DNA of 64,000 nt, from contig OZ020249.1 in assembly GCA_963971285.1 (NCBI GenBank), forward strand, positions 2,232,001 through 2,296,000, read 5' to 3'. The position numbers were made by a program, and so were the translations under genes. How positions within the stretch are numbered: the first letter of the stretch is position 1; the number at the start of each line of letters is the position of its first letter. Below the pieces are notes generated by a model. The model made no database searches, had not been told where the DNA came from, and saw only the letters and a list, made by a program, of their open reading frames with translations. Shown here piece by piece: positions 1 through 11,297 of the stretch. The DNA is from Astropecten irregularis. Its lineage: Eukaryota > Echinodermata > Asteroidea > Paxillosida > Astropectinidae.

Positions 1-221
1 CGGGATTCAAACCGCCGAACAGTCCTGAATACCGTACAGGCGCTCTACCAACTGAGCCATCCAGCCCTACATTGGTGGTGACCCCAATAGTCAATTATCT
101 TTGTTCGTTTGGCAGTCAGAAGCCATGAAACCACGCACACACACCGCCAAACCCCAAGGATTGTTTCAATGATACATGCAGAAATGCTGCAACCTGAGAA
201 TGGTACAGTACATGGAGGATT
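1..221 (-). repeat. tRNA-related 323-bp family, truncated copy
   Basis: The stretch matches the 323-bp unit tandemly repeated at 46.4-47.5 kb, read in the same orientation; the window edge cuts it. The minus strand reads through a tRNA-like gene: a B box with one mismatch to GGTTCGAATCC, then the A-box region TGGCTCAGTTGG, then the unit body up to about 221. It has several substitutions relative to the array units, so it is an older or diverged copy. It is not a functional tRNA. Confidence 0.8.
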
Positions 222-2582
222 TATTTATTTTTCCTTTTTAAAATGATTTTTTCCCTTTTGGGGAGAGTTCGGCCACTGGTCTCCCCTGTTACCTCGTCTT
301 TTTGAGAACTGATGATGTTGACAAATATTTCTGCAAAATTGTTGTGACACAAGCAACAGAAAGGTTTTCCTCGTTATTTGTGTATGCAACAATATACCTA
401 TCTATATTCATATGGTTTTAAGATGATTGTGTAATATTCATTGTTTAACAATAAATGAAGAGAGTTTCTAAGGAAACAATTTTGTCACCTCTAAATTATG
501 AAAGTGCCTTGTGTGCCATTTTGTTTTCTGAAAATAAAGGACTATATTGCTTTGCAAGGTGGGGGGGGGGGGCTTGAAAGAAATCCAACAGAAAGGCTAC
601 CAGCTGCAATTGCCCAAACAAATTTACGCTGATAGAACCTAAAGGAACCTAAATACCCACCCTAAAGACTAAAAAGCTTGAGGGACGCAGAAACAAATTT
701 GAGATGAATCGCAATCATTGAGATATCTGCAGAGTACACTGAAAAATGCAAATTGGGCAATTTTCTGTTCCTTTCATGCTGTTCCTTTGCTGGATATTTT
801 TTAATAATTTTTTTTCACGTCATCAGAGAGTGGGTGACCAACAAAACAGTGGCATAGACATGTCCTCAGACGGGGGATATATGATCCTTTACCTGGGTCG
901 TATTTTCATATAACACATATAATGCATTGTGCACAAATATATATATTGGTGGTGTAACCCCCTCCCCCTTCCACCAACCCATCCCCGCTATCTTTGCACC
1001 TGCAACAAAATAATCTGAACCTACATGCAGACATGTATGCTGGGTGATAGAGGTTATTTCCATGTGCAATGTGTTTCAAACTTGAAGCTTTCACACGTTT
1101 TTACCTCAAAACCTGCTAAATTCCTCTTAAATAGTGCTAAAAACATGCTCCTGTAAATTTATACCCAACACTGCTGACAAAAGTGTTATTTATATGCTTT
1201 CAATAGACCATTATCAATCCACATCGCAGGAGAATAACTTTCCACTCTACAGCAACATCCACAGCGGGCACTTTCCACTTTTCTGCAAATGCCTAAGTAT
1301 ATCTTTCATACAGTGACGAAGGATCATTGAACATACATTACGCAGATAATACCGATAGACACCGCACTTGATGGCTTTACAATGCTCAAAATCCTTAAAA
1401 TCGCACTGCAGCTGTACAGACGGCATGATATCCATGCCGACCGCCATATTGAACACTACCCCAGTTTTTTTATAGCGCCCTCTGTCGGTGACAGGTAGAA
1501 AATGGAAAATAACTTTGACAATTTGGGCACGGCACCTGCGCTGCCTGATCCTAAATTTCCTCCAACGTCAGTTATGGGTGTGCACCAAAGGGTTGATCCA
1601 CCCTTCCCAATACATAAAGACTTTAAAAAAAATATTTTGCAAGGTCAAAACAGAATCTAATCCAAAATGTGAAATGATGAAATGCAATATAACACTCAAA
1701 CTGTTCATTGTAGTTTTATCTCAAATTGAAGAATTTTGCATATATTTGACCGCCAAAAAAAAAAAAGCGAAAAGAGCTGACAAAATTTTTATTTTTTGTC
1801 CCTGTACAATAGTATATCAATTACATTTTGTCCAAATTTGGTGACCGTCAGCCCTGCACTAATTGAGATACAGCTTACTTTGTACATGACTGTTTTTCAT
1901 AGTGAAGCTGATACCTATTTTCCTAACGCCTATATATCTGCAATAAATGCTTATACAGCATTTATTTTTATTTCATCATGTAGAGCAGATCACGTTCTTT
2001 CTTTTGATGTATAACTCGACAATAAACGATGATGTTTAAAGCCAGAACCGCGGTTTTAACTATACCCCCAAAACATCTTTAATTGACCCTCCCAAATTAG
2101 TAAAAAAGTACACTTTCAGCCGAAAATTACAAATGCCCCGTACTCGGTCACTGTGGGATTATAGATCGAGCTACTCTATCATGTGATATGGTACCAGGTG
2201 GGGATCCAATGGCCAAGATTTGAACTTAATTCGCTGACCCCTCACCTTGTCGATTTTTCAAGATTTTGCATGGTCTTCTCGCGGACTGACACTTAAGATT
2301 TTCAGTCATTGTTTTACTAATTTATGGATAAATACATCATTTCATGCGGAAACATTTTAACGGTATGTTTCTACCACCACCATTTTCATACCCTTCAAGT
2401 CATAGGTAAATCTGTGAACATTTCTGTTTTGGTTTCTTACCAAAGTATGATGCTACCTTTAAGGTATTTGTACGAAGAAGTTTTTCACACTAGTGAATCT
2501 TTCTGTAATAAAGGTAATCCTATTACACTGTAGAGTTTTTGGTATTTCTTTGTGTATATTTGTATTGTGTTGTGCAGTAAAG
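222..2582. other. No recognisable gene
   Basis: AT-rich sequence with short frames only and a G run near 561-572. I saw no protein-family similarity, RNA gene or clear element ends. A stretch near 2440-2460 resembles one near 33880-33900 (ACCAAAGTATGAT), which suggests shared short dispersed repeats. Confidence 0.6.
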
Positions 2583-4525
2583 ATGCGACGATCAGATAGT
2601 GCCGGGTCTGCAAATCCTGGGCAAAACAACCATTCCCCGGGGTGGACCGCGGTGCTCTCGTGCACGGACTCCGCCAGGTACAACAACCCGTTACCTGGGC
2701 GGCAGTCCCCTGCTAGGCATCCCCAGCCACAACCGGCCGGGGACGCTGGCAGTTCCGTCGGTCGGATCGGGGGCCACAACCGGTCCCCATCCGCGGCCAG
2801 TTTGGAAGGCACAAAGAAAATAAAGGGGTAAAACTAACTTCCTCTGCCAGAGCCAAACCCAAGAAGGGCGGTCGCCAGGGCAAACGCGGTGCGACCGTGT
2901 GCCCTGCACTCCCTGCACCTCCGGACCCGGGGCAGTCACAACCGGCTGGCCTTTGTGGCTCCGCGGATATGGTGCACCCTGGCCTCCCCGGCACTGTGGG
3001 GGACGCAACGCACTGCCGGGATGGGCTTTTGTCCGGTCCCCCGACTGCGCAACGCGCACTCAGCCCGTGGGGCTCGGAGCGCCGTTGGCCAGGCGGGCTG
3101 TGGACGGCGCGGGTGGCCCATCCTGGGCCTACCCCGGGCCGTCGGCCTCGCTCGTCTCTGACTCGTCGGACTTTATCCACTGCTCCGGGGTTCCATTAAC
3201 CCAGGCTGCAGCGGACTCTTCCTCGGTCTGTCCGTCGAAGAAGGGCAAGAAAAAGAAGAAGTCTGGCCGAAGATCGCGCGAATCTTCACCGAGTTCCGGG
3301 GACTCTTCCTCCCGGTCCCGTCGCAGCAAACACTGCAAGGGCGAGGACGTGGTTTCACGGGGTGAGTTCCTTCAAGCCTTCCAGTTGATTTTGGCATCAA
3401 TATTAGCCCTTGCTGCCTCCCACCAGTCGGGCTCTATTGTTCAGCATACCGATCCTGTGGCCCACACACAGGCCCCGCTGATCGTTGGTCACGGTTGGGT
3501 GGCCCAAGTACAAAGGGACCTACCGCACACTGTTAGCCGTGCGCTGGCATCCCCTCCAGCTGTAAGCCTTCACCCTTGTGTCTGAGGAGGTCGTCCAACC
3601 ACAGGCCCATTCATCTGGCCAGCCCGCCGCCGCCCGGGATTATCCCGACTTGCGGTCTTCCCATTCATCGGACGGCTCAGCTGACGATCTGGGCGTGGCC
3701 CAGCTGCAGCGGCTGTCTATTGCCGAGACGGAGCTTAGACTCGCACAAAGAGACATGATCCGTGTGCTACAGTTCCCTCCTGAGGAGGAGCCCCCCCAGC
3801 CGGAACACACGTCTTTCAAGCGCAAGATGGGCGTAGCTGGGACAGGTGACAAGGTTTTTCCAGTTATCCCTTCTGGACCAGGTGTGTGTCGAGAAGATTT
3901 TTGGAATTATGGCCCCTGGTAATTGGCGAGCATACTCGAAACAGGAGCTCGACTACTATCGCTTCCCCCCGTCAGATTTTGAGAAGTTCTTCTCCACCCC
4001 GTCTCTCTCCGATGCAACAAAGGACAAGTTGGCAGCGGATGAGGGGTGCCCGTCGTCGAAGCGGCCCTTCGCGGATAAGACCCACACCACGTTTGAGGAC
4101 ACGCTGAAGAAGCTGGACACAGCCTCCCGCTATGGCTTGGCCGCGACCTCCTTCTTGCTTCTCCTCACGGAATATTTGGTTCCGGTTGTGAGGAGGAATC
4201 AGCAGTTCCCCCGGACATGCTGACGGCCGCTTTTCACTGCCTTGATAATGGTCTCCGGTCGGTTCTCGACCAGTTCGCCTGCGTGTCCGCCCTTGCTACC
4301 TCGGCCCGTCAGGGCAATGTGCTGGACGCGCTTTGCCTCCTGTCTCAAGGTGCCCGCAAGAGGCTCGAGGCCCTTCCCCTGCTGGGAAACGATCTCTTCG
4401 CTGGCAAGTTAGAGGAATTCATGCAGGCGGAGGCCAAGAGGCTGAAAGCTACCGAAAAGATCAACCTCAAGAAACCCCCGGCCCCGACAACAAAGTCGTC
4501 ACAGGGCGGGGGAAAAGCCGTCTAA
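2583..4525 (+). pseudogene. DIRS-A gag-like region, broken into four frames
   Basis: In DIRS elements the first frame encodes a Gag-like protein thought to package the RNA. Here it begins with an ATG at 2583 in a Pro/Gly/Ser-rich segment and stops at 2829. It continues in other frames: 2899-3585 (Ser/Lys-rich, KKKKKSGRRSRESS), 3578-3922, 3846-4223 and 4217-4525. The last two carry the conserved-looking part, with a helical stretch rich in Leu and Ala and a Lys-rich C terminus (RLKATEKINLKKPP). The start of the region recurs in copy 2 at 14870-15060, which supports the assignment. Assignment rests on position and on the downstream DIRS pol, since gag proteins evolve fast. Confidence 0.65.
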
Positions 4526-4551
4526 CGTGATTCCCCGACGTAGCCCGCTCA

Positions 4552-5708
4552 GTGCGTCTACTTGTGGTAGTTTTCGAGGCCGATCGACCACTTAGTCTTC
4601 TGCCCGCCCCACGCAGTCGCAACCCACCACTGCCTGGAGCCAGCAGCCGAAACCAGGACGTGGTTATCGCCCGCCCGGCCCCCGGTTTTCCGGGGCCAGG
4701 CATAAGTGACTCTCCCGTCTCCTGCAGGCCTCCCTCCATGGGACCCATGGGAGGCCGTCTTCAGGCATTTGCAGGGTCCTGGTTTCAAGTTACGTCCGAC
4801 CGGTGGGTGCTCGACAAAATCACCCAAGACTATGCACTCGAGTTTACAAACACCCCCCCCGTCGGACATGCTCATTCGGCCTACACCAGTGCCGACCGAT
4901 GTTTCAAAGTGTTGCTCTCTCGAGGCGGAAGTAACATCTCTCCTCGAGAAGCTGGCGATACGCGTGCTCACCAAGGGGGAGCCGCAGTGAGGGTTTATGT
5001 CAACCTTCTTCCTGGTTCCCAAGAAGGAGCTCGGAGTTTGGTGTCCGATCCTAAACCTGAAACCCCTCAACAAATTCATTCGGCCTCGTCGCTTCCGTAT
5101 GGATAAGCTGAAAATTATTCTCGAATCCATCCGGACGCCAGCGTGGGGAGCAAGCATACACCTGAAGGACGCCTACCTCCACGTTCCTATCAGGCCGGAT
5201 TACTGGAAGTTCCTGCGGTTTCAGTACCAGGATATCGTGTACGAGTTCACGGCTCTCCCGTTTGGCCTCTCCACCTCGCCCCGAGTCTTTACAAGAGTCG
5301 TGAAGACGGTTGGGGCTGCGCTGTGGAGACAAGGTGTGATGTTACTCATGTACCTCGACGATTGGCTCATTGTGGGACAATCTCGAGAGGCCACAGTGGA
5401 ACCTCATGGAGGACCTCGGGTTTATCATCAAAGTAAAGAAGTCCCGCCCATGTCCCTCCCAGTCCCCAATCTTCCTGGGAGCGTCACTCGACCTGCGGGC
5501 TGGGCTGGCCAGACCTACTTGGGATCGCATTTTGAACCTCCACCAATGCGTTTCTCTTTTTCTCCCGGTATCGGTAGCCCCAGCGGGCGCTTGGCTCAGA
5601 CTGCTTGGCCTCATGGCCAGCCTGGTAGACGTGGTGAATTTTTGCAAGTTGCGGATGCGCCCCATCCAGCTACACTGTCACAGTTACCCTAAGAGCCTAA
5701 TTCTGTGA
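4552..5708 (+). pseudogene. DIRS-A reverse transcriptase
   Basis: Reverse transcriptase of DIRS type, which copies the element RNA. The N-terminal part (GGRLQAFAGSW, WVLDKITQDYALEF) is in the frame of 4552-5106. The fingers and palm follow in the frame of 4997-5692: FFLVPKKELG, LNLKPLNKFI, SIHLKDAYLHVPI (motif A), LPFGLSTSPRVFT (motif B) and the catalytic motif YLDDWL near 5350. The thumb continues in a third frame (5370-5708: FLGASLDLRAGLA, LMASLVDVVNFC, LRMRPIQLH). At least two frameshifts make it non-functional, though the catalytic residues are present. The similarity stops at about 5690, where the foreign insertion begins. Confidence 0.88.
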
Positions 5709-7438
5709 CAAGGAAAGTAGGATGAAACAACATGCAGACTACTGAATGATTACAATGTCCAATCAGAAAAGTTCTTATCACAAAATAAACAGTTTAATTT
5801 AATCATATCACAAACTTATTTATGTACAAATTAGATTGTTTAAAGGCAATAGAGGATTTGTAAATAAGTGTTTCCTCTGTCAAGACCCAAAAGGGGACGA
5901 GTTGCATGATCATTAGTAATAATAATTATGACAGCAAAAAGGGTAATAATAACAACGGCTACAGCAATAATTAGGATCCCACAAATTTAAATGAGGTTTA
6001 ATTTAGGTTGCCAGCGATTTCTAGTCAGTGACACATCAAACTTGGGCTTCTCCCGTAAATCATCAAAACTATACTCAGAATCGGAATTCAATACTACGAA
6101 TTTACCTCGCAAAAGTTCGCTAACCCCTCAAAAGACTACTCTGGCATCAAGACAAGTATACATGTATTTGTCACAACTTTTCGAAAGATTTCAATACAAA
6201 CAGGGTTTACCTTAAATCTACCCGTCTCATGTCAATTTCTCATGAAATATAGCAAAACACATCAATGACTAAGTATAAGTTACAAGTGTAACAAGGTGCA
6301 AAGAAAAACACATCACTTACATTAAAATACACATTCCTTAAAATTCCTCAAACAGGTACGAGTGGGTGAAACATCGTTTCAGCACATACTGAATAAATTT
6401 CCCACCGTTTAGGCCTAATAACTGTTTGGTTATCGGCTCGAGCTCAGTCCATGCTCACGGCTTGCACTTGGCGAGGCACATGCGTCGCACGTCAGGGCTC
6501 GACTCTTCCGGGTGACAAAGGGGCGCCCTCTGTCGTTCTCTACGACTGGCTGCAAAGTGGACTTCGGTTATCGCCTAGCTAGCTCGGAGATTCTCTGTGG
6601 CGGACATCACCGGCATACCAAATTGGACCATCTATGGTTTAAAGGAGTTGGCCAAAATACATACAAATAATCTCAAGGTAACTAAATTATATTGCTAAAC
6701 TTATCTCTTTTAAATCGGAAGGAAAATGCTAAAGTATAGTCAAGGTCATTAATCAGACAATAAATATCAAAATCAAAGCGCAAACACAACGTGGGGTTTC
6801 TAACACTCAAAACTTAAGCTCCTTAATTCATCTTAACAAATGTAAAATGAACACAAAAATTAACTTACGGTTTTCTTGCTGTTGAAGATCTTGATTGCAG
6901 ATCTAGCCGCTCTGTCGGTCTATTTGTGCTTCAATCAAAAACTTGCTAATAAATTTAGCAGGCTGCAGAAATATCTGCTTCAGCAAAGAAGTAGCCTAGC
7001 AAAAGGCAGCACAACAGCAAAACGCGGCTCTGGTGATCTGGCAAAATTCAAGTCTCTCTATCTTTCATTCTATAAGATTCAATCGGTAGTGCACAACCTT
7101 CCTCTTTGAAGGACAGCAAGAGCTCTGCCTACACGCCTTACATGTAATACCTTATCTACACCCAAAACCCCACTTCATTCATAAGAACACCAACAAAAGA
7201 TAGGCAAGCACAAAGAAACAAAGCCATAGGAATTTAGGACCAAGCCAGAAGGTTGGAGGGTTCTATTCATAAACAAAATAGTGAAAGTTAGTGCAGAAAG
7301 CCATGGCCCAGGGCGGTGAACTGTAAAAGAAGGTTACTACTAATAAATATTCATGAAAAAGTAAGGATCTGGAATAAAACACAGAGTGGTGTAAGAAAAA
7401 TAAGAGAATTAAGACAAGATATAATATGCCACAAGGGG
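5706..7438. mobile_element. 1.7-kb insertion of unknown class in DIRS-A pol
   Basis: The block separates the RT and RNase H coding parts of one DIRS pol, so it is a later insertion. The 7-bp word AATTCTG occurs at 5699-5705 and at 7439-7445 and could be the target-site duplication. I see no terminal inverted repeat and no ORF above about 100 codons. The minus strand carries a splice-donor-like GTAAGTTAATT near 6865, a word also found near 45200 beside the BEL/Pao remnant. That hints at a retroelement leader or LTR-like sequence, but this is inference. A GC-richer patch lies at 6440-6610. Confidence 0.45.
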
Positions 7439-7445
7439 AATTCTG

Positions 7446-8390
7446 ACATACACCTACTCTCCTTCTTCCGGCCAAAACTTCATCGCTTAAGTCTTCCCGT
7501 GCCAGTGACACCTTGGCTGTTACCGCACCTTCATTGGTGGCTGGACGTCTCAAACATCATGGTGGGCCGTGCCTTTTGCAGACCCCACCCATCACTGATT
7601 GTCACCACAGATGCGTCACTTTCTGGTTGGGGGGCCACCCTCCACCCACGCCAAGTGGCAGGCCGGTGGGGCCCTGATCATTGCTCAAACCACATCAATG
7701 TGCTCGAGATGCTGGCAGTCTCCAATGCCCTCCAGCATTTTCGGTCCTCCGTGACAGGTCGTTCTGTCCTGATCCGCTGCGACAATACGACCGTGGTGGC
7801 CTACATCAACCACCAGGGAGGCACGCGATCCGCCCAGCTGTGTGCGATCACGTGGACCATCTTCCAGTGGTGCATGCGTCACGGTGTGATTCTCTCAGTG
7901 GTTCACCTCCTGGGGGAGGAGAACTCCGCTGCCGACGCCTTCTCGAGGGGATGGATCCGACCAACAGAGTGGTCTCTACATCCACAGGTTGCTCAGACTC
8001 TCTTCCAGCTGATAGATCGTCCTCATGTCAATCTGTTTGCATCACAGGACAACCACCAACTGCCGACCTACTGCACGAGGACCCCCGATCCTCAAGCGTG
8101 GCAGACAGACGCTCTGGCAATACGGTGGAACGGGCTGCTGGCTTATGCCTTCCCCCCGTTCTCTCTCATCCCTCGCGTGCTGACCAAGCTAGAACAGGAG
8201 GATTGCAAAGTCCTCCTCATAGCTCCATTCTGGCCCTGTCAGCCTTGGTTTCCGAGGCTGACCAAACTTCTAGTTCATCAGCCAGTAATTCTTCCGCAGA
8301 GAGCGGACATTCTGCTCCAGCCGAGCTCGGGTTTTCTTCACCCGGCTCCGCAGGATCTCCACTTGACGTGCTGGGTGCTGTCAAGCAATC
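7446..8390 (+). pseudogene. DIRS-A RNase H and methyltransferase-like domain
   Basis: RNase H removes the RNA strand during reverse transcription. The four acidic positions are visible: Asp in DASLSGWGA, Glu in NVLEMLAV, Asp in IRCDNTTVVAYINHQGG and Asp in SAADAFSR. They are followed (about 7980-8390) by the extension typical of DIRS pol proteins and described in the literature as Dam-like methyltransferase (VNLFASQDNHQLP, DALAIRW, YAFPPFSLI, VLLIAPFWP). The segment is one open frame; the frame runs on to 8539 and overlaps the recombinase ORF, as is usual in DIRS. Codons upstream of about 7446 in the same frame belong to the insertion, so an ATG at 7316 is not the real start. Confidence 0.88.
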
Positions 8391-9355
8391 CGTCCGTGCA
8401 GCTGGCCTTTCTCAGCGAGCTGCGGCTATTGCAGCCTGCAGCCGCAGGGCTTCCACCAGGAAAATCTATGACAGCAGACTACGTCATTTTTCCAAATGGT
8501 GCCGAATCCGATCTCTGCATCCCCCCAATACTTCTGTAGGGGAGGTTGCAGATTTTCTGGTATACCTGTTCGAGAGCGACCTCGCGTCCTCTATGATTAA
8601 GAACTATCGGTCGGCCATAGCGGCTGTCCACAGAGGTTTCCCAGATGGGTCCTCAGTGTCGGACAACCAGGCCCTTCACTTGTTGCTCAAGGGTATGTTT
8701 GTTTCACGACCCCCGTCACGCAGGCTTGTCCCTGTGTGGGATCTATTCAGCATTCTGACGGTGCTCTCTAGCTCCCCGTTCGAACCCTTGGGTGGTTCCA
8801 CCTTGCTGCACCTGTCAATGAAGGTTGCTTTTCTGGTGGCTGTGGCTACGTCTAGGCGACGTAGTGAACTTCACTCCCTCTCGATAGAGGCGGGTCACAT
8901 CTGATGGGAGCCAGGAGGTGTCCGCCTAATCCCGAGGGTCGGGTTTTTGACAAAGAATCAGTCAGAGTCGTTCTCTCCTCCTGATATCTTTGTCCCCGAC
9001 ATCAAGTCTTTTTTGTCTGCCCCAGACGACAAGTTTTGGTGCCCTGTCAGGGCCCTTAAGTGGGACATCAACCGAACCAAACCGCTCAGGGCGGCTTGTT
9101 CCCAACTTTTTATTTCAACGCCCCCGCCGTATGGACCAGCTTCTCGCGACACGATCGCTCGCTGGCTAGTTTCGGCATGCGCCGCCCGCGGGAGCCACTG
9201 GATCGGCCCGGGCGCATGATATCAGGGCGGCATCCACCTCGTGGGCCTTCTTTAAGGGTATCTCTATAGGTGATATCGTCCAGGCTGCATGCTGGAAGAC
9301 CCCGAACACCTTCACGGAGTGCTACTTAAAGGATGTTCTCCAGGCAGAGGCCAGG
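8300..9355 (+). pseudogene. DIRS-A tyrosine recombinase, one stop and one frameshift
   Basis: The recombinase joins the circular DNA intermediate to the genome. The N-terminal core-binding region begins near LDVLGAVKQSVRAAGL and includes ASTRKIYDSRLRHF and NYRSAIAAVHRGF. The first catalytic Arg lies in VATSRRRSELHSLS. An in-frame TGA at 8902-8904, where a conserved Arg-coding position is expected, interrupts the frame, which then continues (8947-9219, CPVRALKWDI). A one-base shift near 9205 moves the last part to the next frame, where HDIRAASTSW supplies the HxxR motif and ECYLKDVL the candidate nucleophilic Tyr. All catalytic residues are thus still present, so inactivation looks recent relative to the other copies. 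Confidence 0.88.
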
Positions 9356-9373
9356 GCAGGGAGAACGGTGCTG

Positions 9374-9559
9374 GAGTCGGCTGCCAGGTCTGCACCCCGT
9401 GACCCGCTACCAACAAGGACCTCACAGCAATAGGTGAGTCGGCTGCCAGGTCTGCACCCCGTGACCCGCTCCCAACAAGGACCTCACAGCAATAGGTGAG
9501 TCGGCTGCCAGGTCTGCACCCCGTGACCCGCTCCCAACAAGGACCTCACAGCAATAGGT
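9374..9559 (+). repeat. 62-bp tandem repeat, three copies
   Basis: Three head-to-tail units of exactly 62 bp start at 9374, 9436 and 9498, nearly identical apart from one A/C change. They begin GAGTCGGCTGCCAGG and lie directly after the recombinase coding end. They probably expanded from a single copy of the ORF end or 3' region. Confidence 0.93.
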
Positions 9560-9963
9560 GAGGTCCCTCGTTTCCTTGCTCTTGCCCTTCGTATATACAT
9601 TTGCTTTTGTCAATGTCTTTACTAACCTTATTCCCTCCCTGCCGCGCAGGTCGGCGCGGCGGGCGCTAGATTTTTATCCATCGCGGGTATCTTGTCTGGC
9701 CCGCGATTGGCTTTCATGTTTTTCAGAGGCTGCAGCTTCATAGATGTTTGAAGCTTAGGGGCCTCTCTTCGGCTTGCCTGCCCTACCCTCCTTTGGGTGT
9801 GCAGGCCTTGCCAGGGTTTGCGCTGGTGACAGTGCCCTTTCCTGTATACAATAGCATCTCGCATACCCACCGTCCTTCTGCCGGTGCCAGTCTATGCATA
9901 AGTAGTGGCTCTACAGGTAAGACGAGTAATACCTTTAACTGGGATGAGATTTCTCAGATTTTT
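9560..9963 (+). other. DIRS-A 3' noncoding region with half of the complementary region
   Basis: Noncoding tail of copy 1. It aligns with 16030-16290 of copy 2 (shared words include TCTCGCATACCCACCG and GTAGTGGCTCTACAGGTAAG). The final shared piece, 9896-9925, is the first half of the internal complementary region seen complete in copy 2. Confidence 0.65.
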
Positions 9964-9965
9964 TA

Positions 9966-10964
9966 GGTGTTCGGGTTCAAAAGCCGAACACCTATTGTTA
10001 TTGTTTTTTTTTTTTTTTTTTTTTTTTTTCTCCTTCCGACCAAACTTGTCCGCAGGACTTCTTGGTGACTGTTACAAGATATTGACATGAAACTTGGTGG
10101 GAACTTCGGTCATGATGTCAAGTTGTATTTAGAAGATTGACGTCATGATGACGTCATCGGGTATCAAATTACACGCGTTTTTAGGAAAAACTTTGGTGCT
10201 TTATAACTTGAGAACCACATGACCTACGATTTTGATATTGACGTATGTTACTCACCACATGAATCTGAACAATTAATATATTCAATATTGTGTACAAATG
10301 ACCTTCACTTCCGGTCTTACCGGAAGTTGAAGTTTGACTCAAAATAACTCAAAATCGGAAAGGTTTTGGGCACATACAATTGCTTGGCAAAAAGATAGAG
10401 TAGGTCTTAAACTTTCAGAAAATATAAACGATGACGTCATACGGGCTGTATAGCGCCCTCTACGGTGGATTAAAGATATACAGTGATTACGTAATCCAAA
10501 AGTAAACGACGGATTTCCGCCAAATTTGGTGAGTTTGAAGCACTAATGCACCTTGACATATGTGTGAAGTTTGAAATCTGTGACGTCATTCAACCGGAAG
10601 TTATGCGTTTTTAAAGGAAACATGATGTAATTATTCAAATACTGTTTATTCAGTAATTACATGACGTATATCAGTGCAAATTGCAAATTGTTTACATTGT
10701 ACGCATGCGATGATTTCTGCAAATTTTCAGTTGTTTGTGATTAACTAAACGGAAGTTATCGTCCGGACAATTTAACATTATATAAAGGTGACACCATTTT
10801 CTATACGCTATCAGTCAGTGTACATGTACGAATACACTGTGCAATCAGCATGATCAGTACTTGCTCAGTCACACAGTTTAAGTGTATTTCAATAATTATG
10901 CCATACACGCGTTCCATCAAACATTCTCATAACAGTTCCAGTACGAAATGAGACCCCGAACACC
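9966..10964. mobile_element. TA-flanked TIR element (mariner-like MITE candidate)
   Basis: The ends are inverted copies of GGTGTTCGGG (9966-9975 and 10955-10964), directly flanked by TA on both sides, as for the Tc1/mariner group. The 999-bp body has no ORF. The left end is immediately followed by CCGAACACC, so it can fold on itself, then a 26-base T run (10004-10029). A TATATAAAGG box lies near 10770. Similarity to mariner rests only on the TA duplication and TIR layout. Confidence 0.55.
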
Positions 10965-11168
10965 TAGTGGTTGTTCCCACAACCACAAAGTCTTGTTTGT
11001 TTTGATTTCGTTTGATCCTTACAGGCTGTGTACAAAAGTATAGGAGATTTTCAGATTTAAGACTTTTTGCTCCCAGTCAGCTGTTTTCAGATATTTTTAT
11101 CATTGGTCAATCTCATCCCTGAGTTGAATACATCTATATTGTTATAAAACTCAACCTGTCTATCATTT

Positions 11169-11297
11169 GGGTGCATTCGTTTAGCTCCCCCGGGTCGACA
11201 CCAGTCAACCTCGTCTCCATTCTCTCGCTTGTTTTGTGCAGTAAAACACGACCATTCCCAGAAAGGGCTGACCCGGAGGAGCTAAACGAATGCACCC
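11169..11297. mobile_element. 129-bp foldback/MITE-like element
   Basis: The ends are inverted: GGGTGCATTCGTTTAGCTCC at 11169-11188 matches the reverse complement of 11278-11297 exactly. The match continues with one mismatch to about 28 bp per arm. The short unmatched centre and small size are typical of a MITE. No clear target duplication is visible. Confidence 0.6.

Larger units (their letters stand above)
2583..9963 (+). mobile_element. DIRS-type retrotransposon, family A, copy 1 (broken)
   Basis: The order is gag-like region, reverse transcriptase, RNase H with a methyltransferase-like extension, then a tyrosine recombinase in an overlapping frame. That order is diagnostic of the DIRS order, which integrates through a tyrosine recombinase instead of an integrase or endonuclease. 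The left terminal repeat is not evident upstream of 2583. At the right, 9896-9925 holds one half of the family's internal complementary region; the other half seems to have been lost where a TA-flanked element (9966) now sits. An unrelated 1.7-kb sequence interrupts it between RT and RNase H. It is a defective copy with several frameshifts. Confidence 0.85.

Noticed and set aside
7316..7445. N-terminal extension of the RNase H frame
   Set aside because: These codons are within the foreign insertion; DIRS similarity starts only at about 7446.
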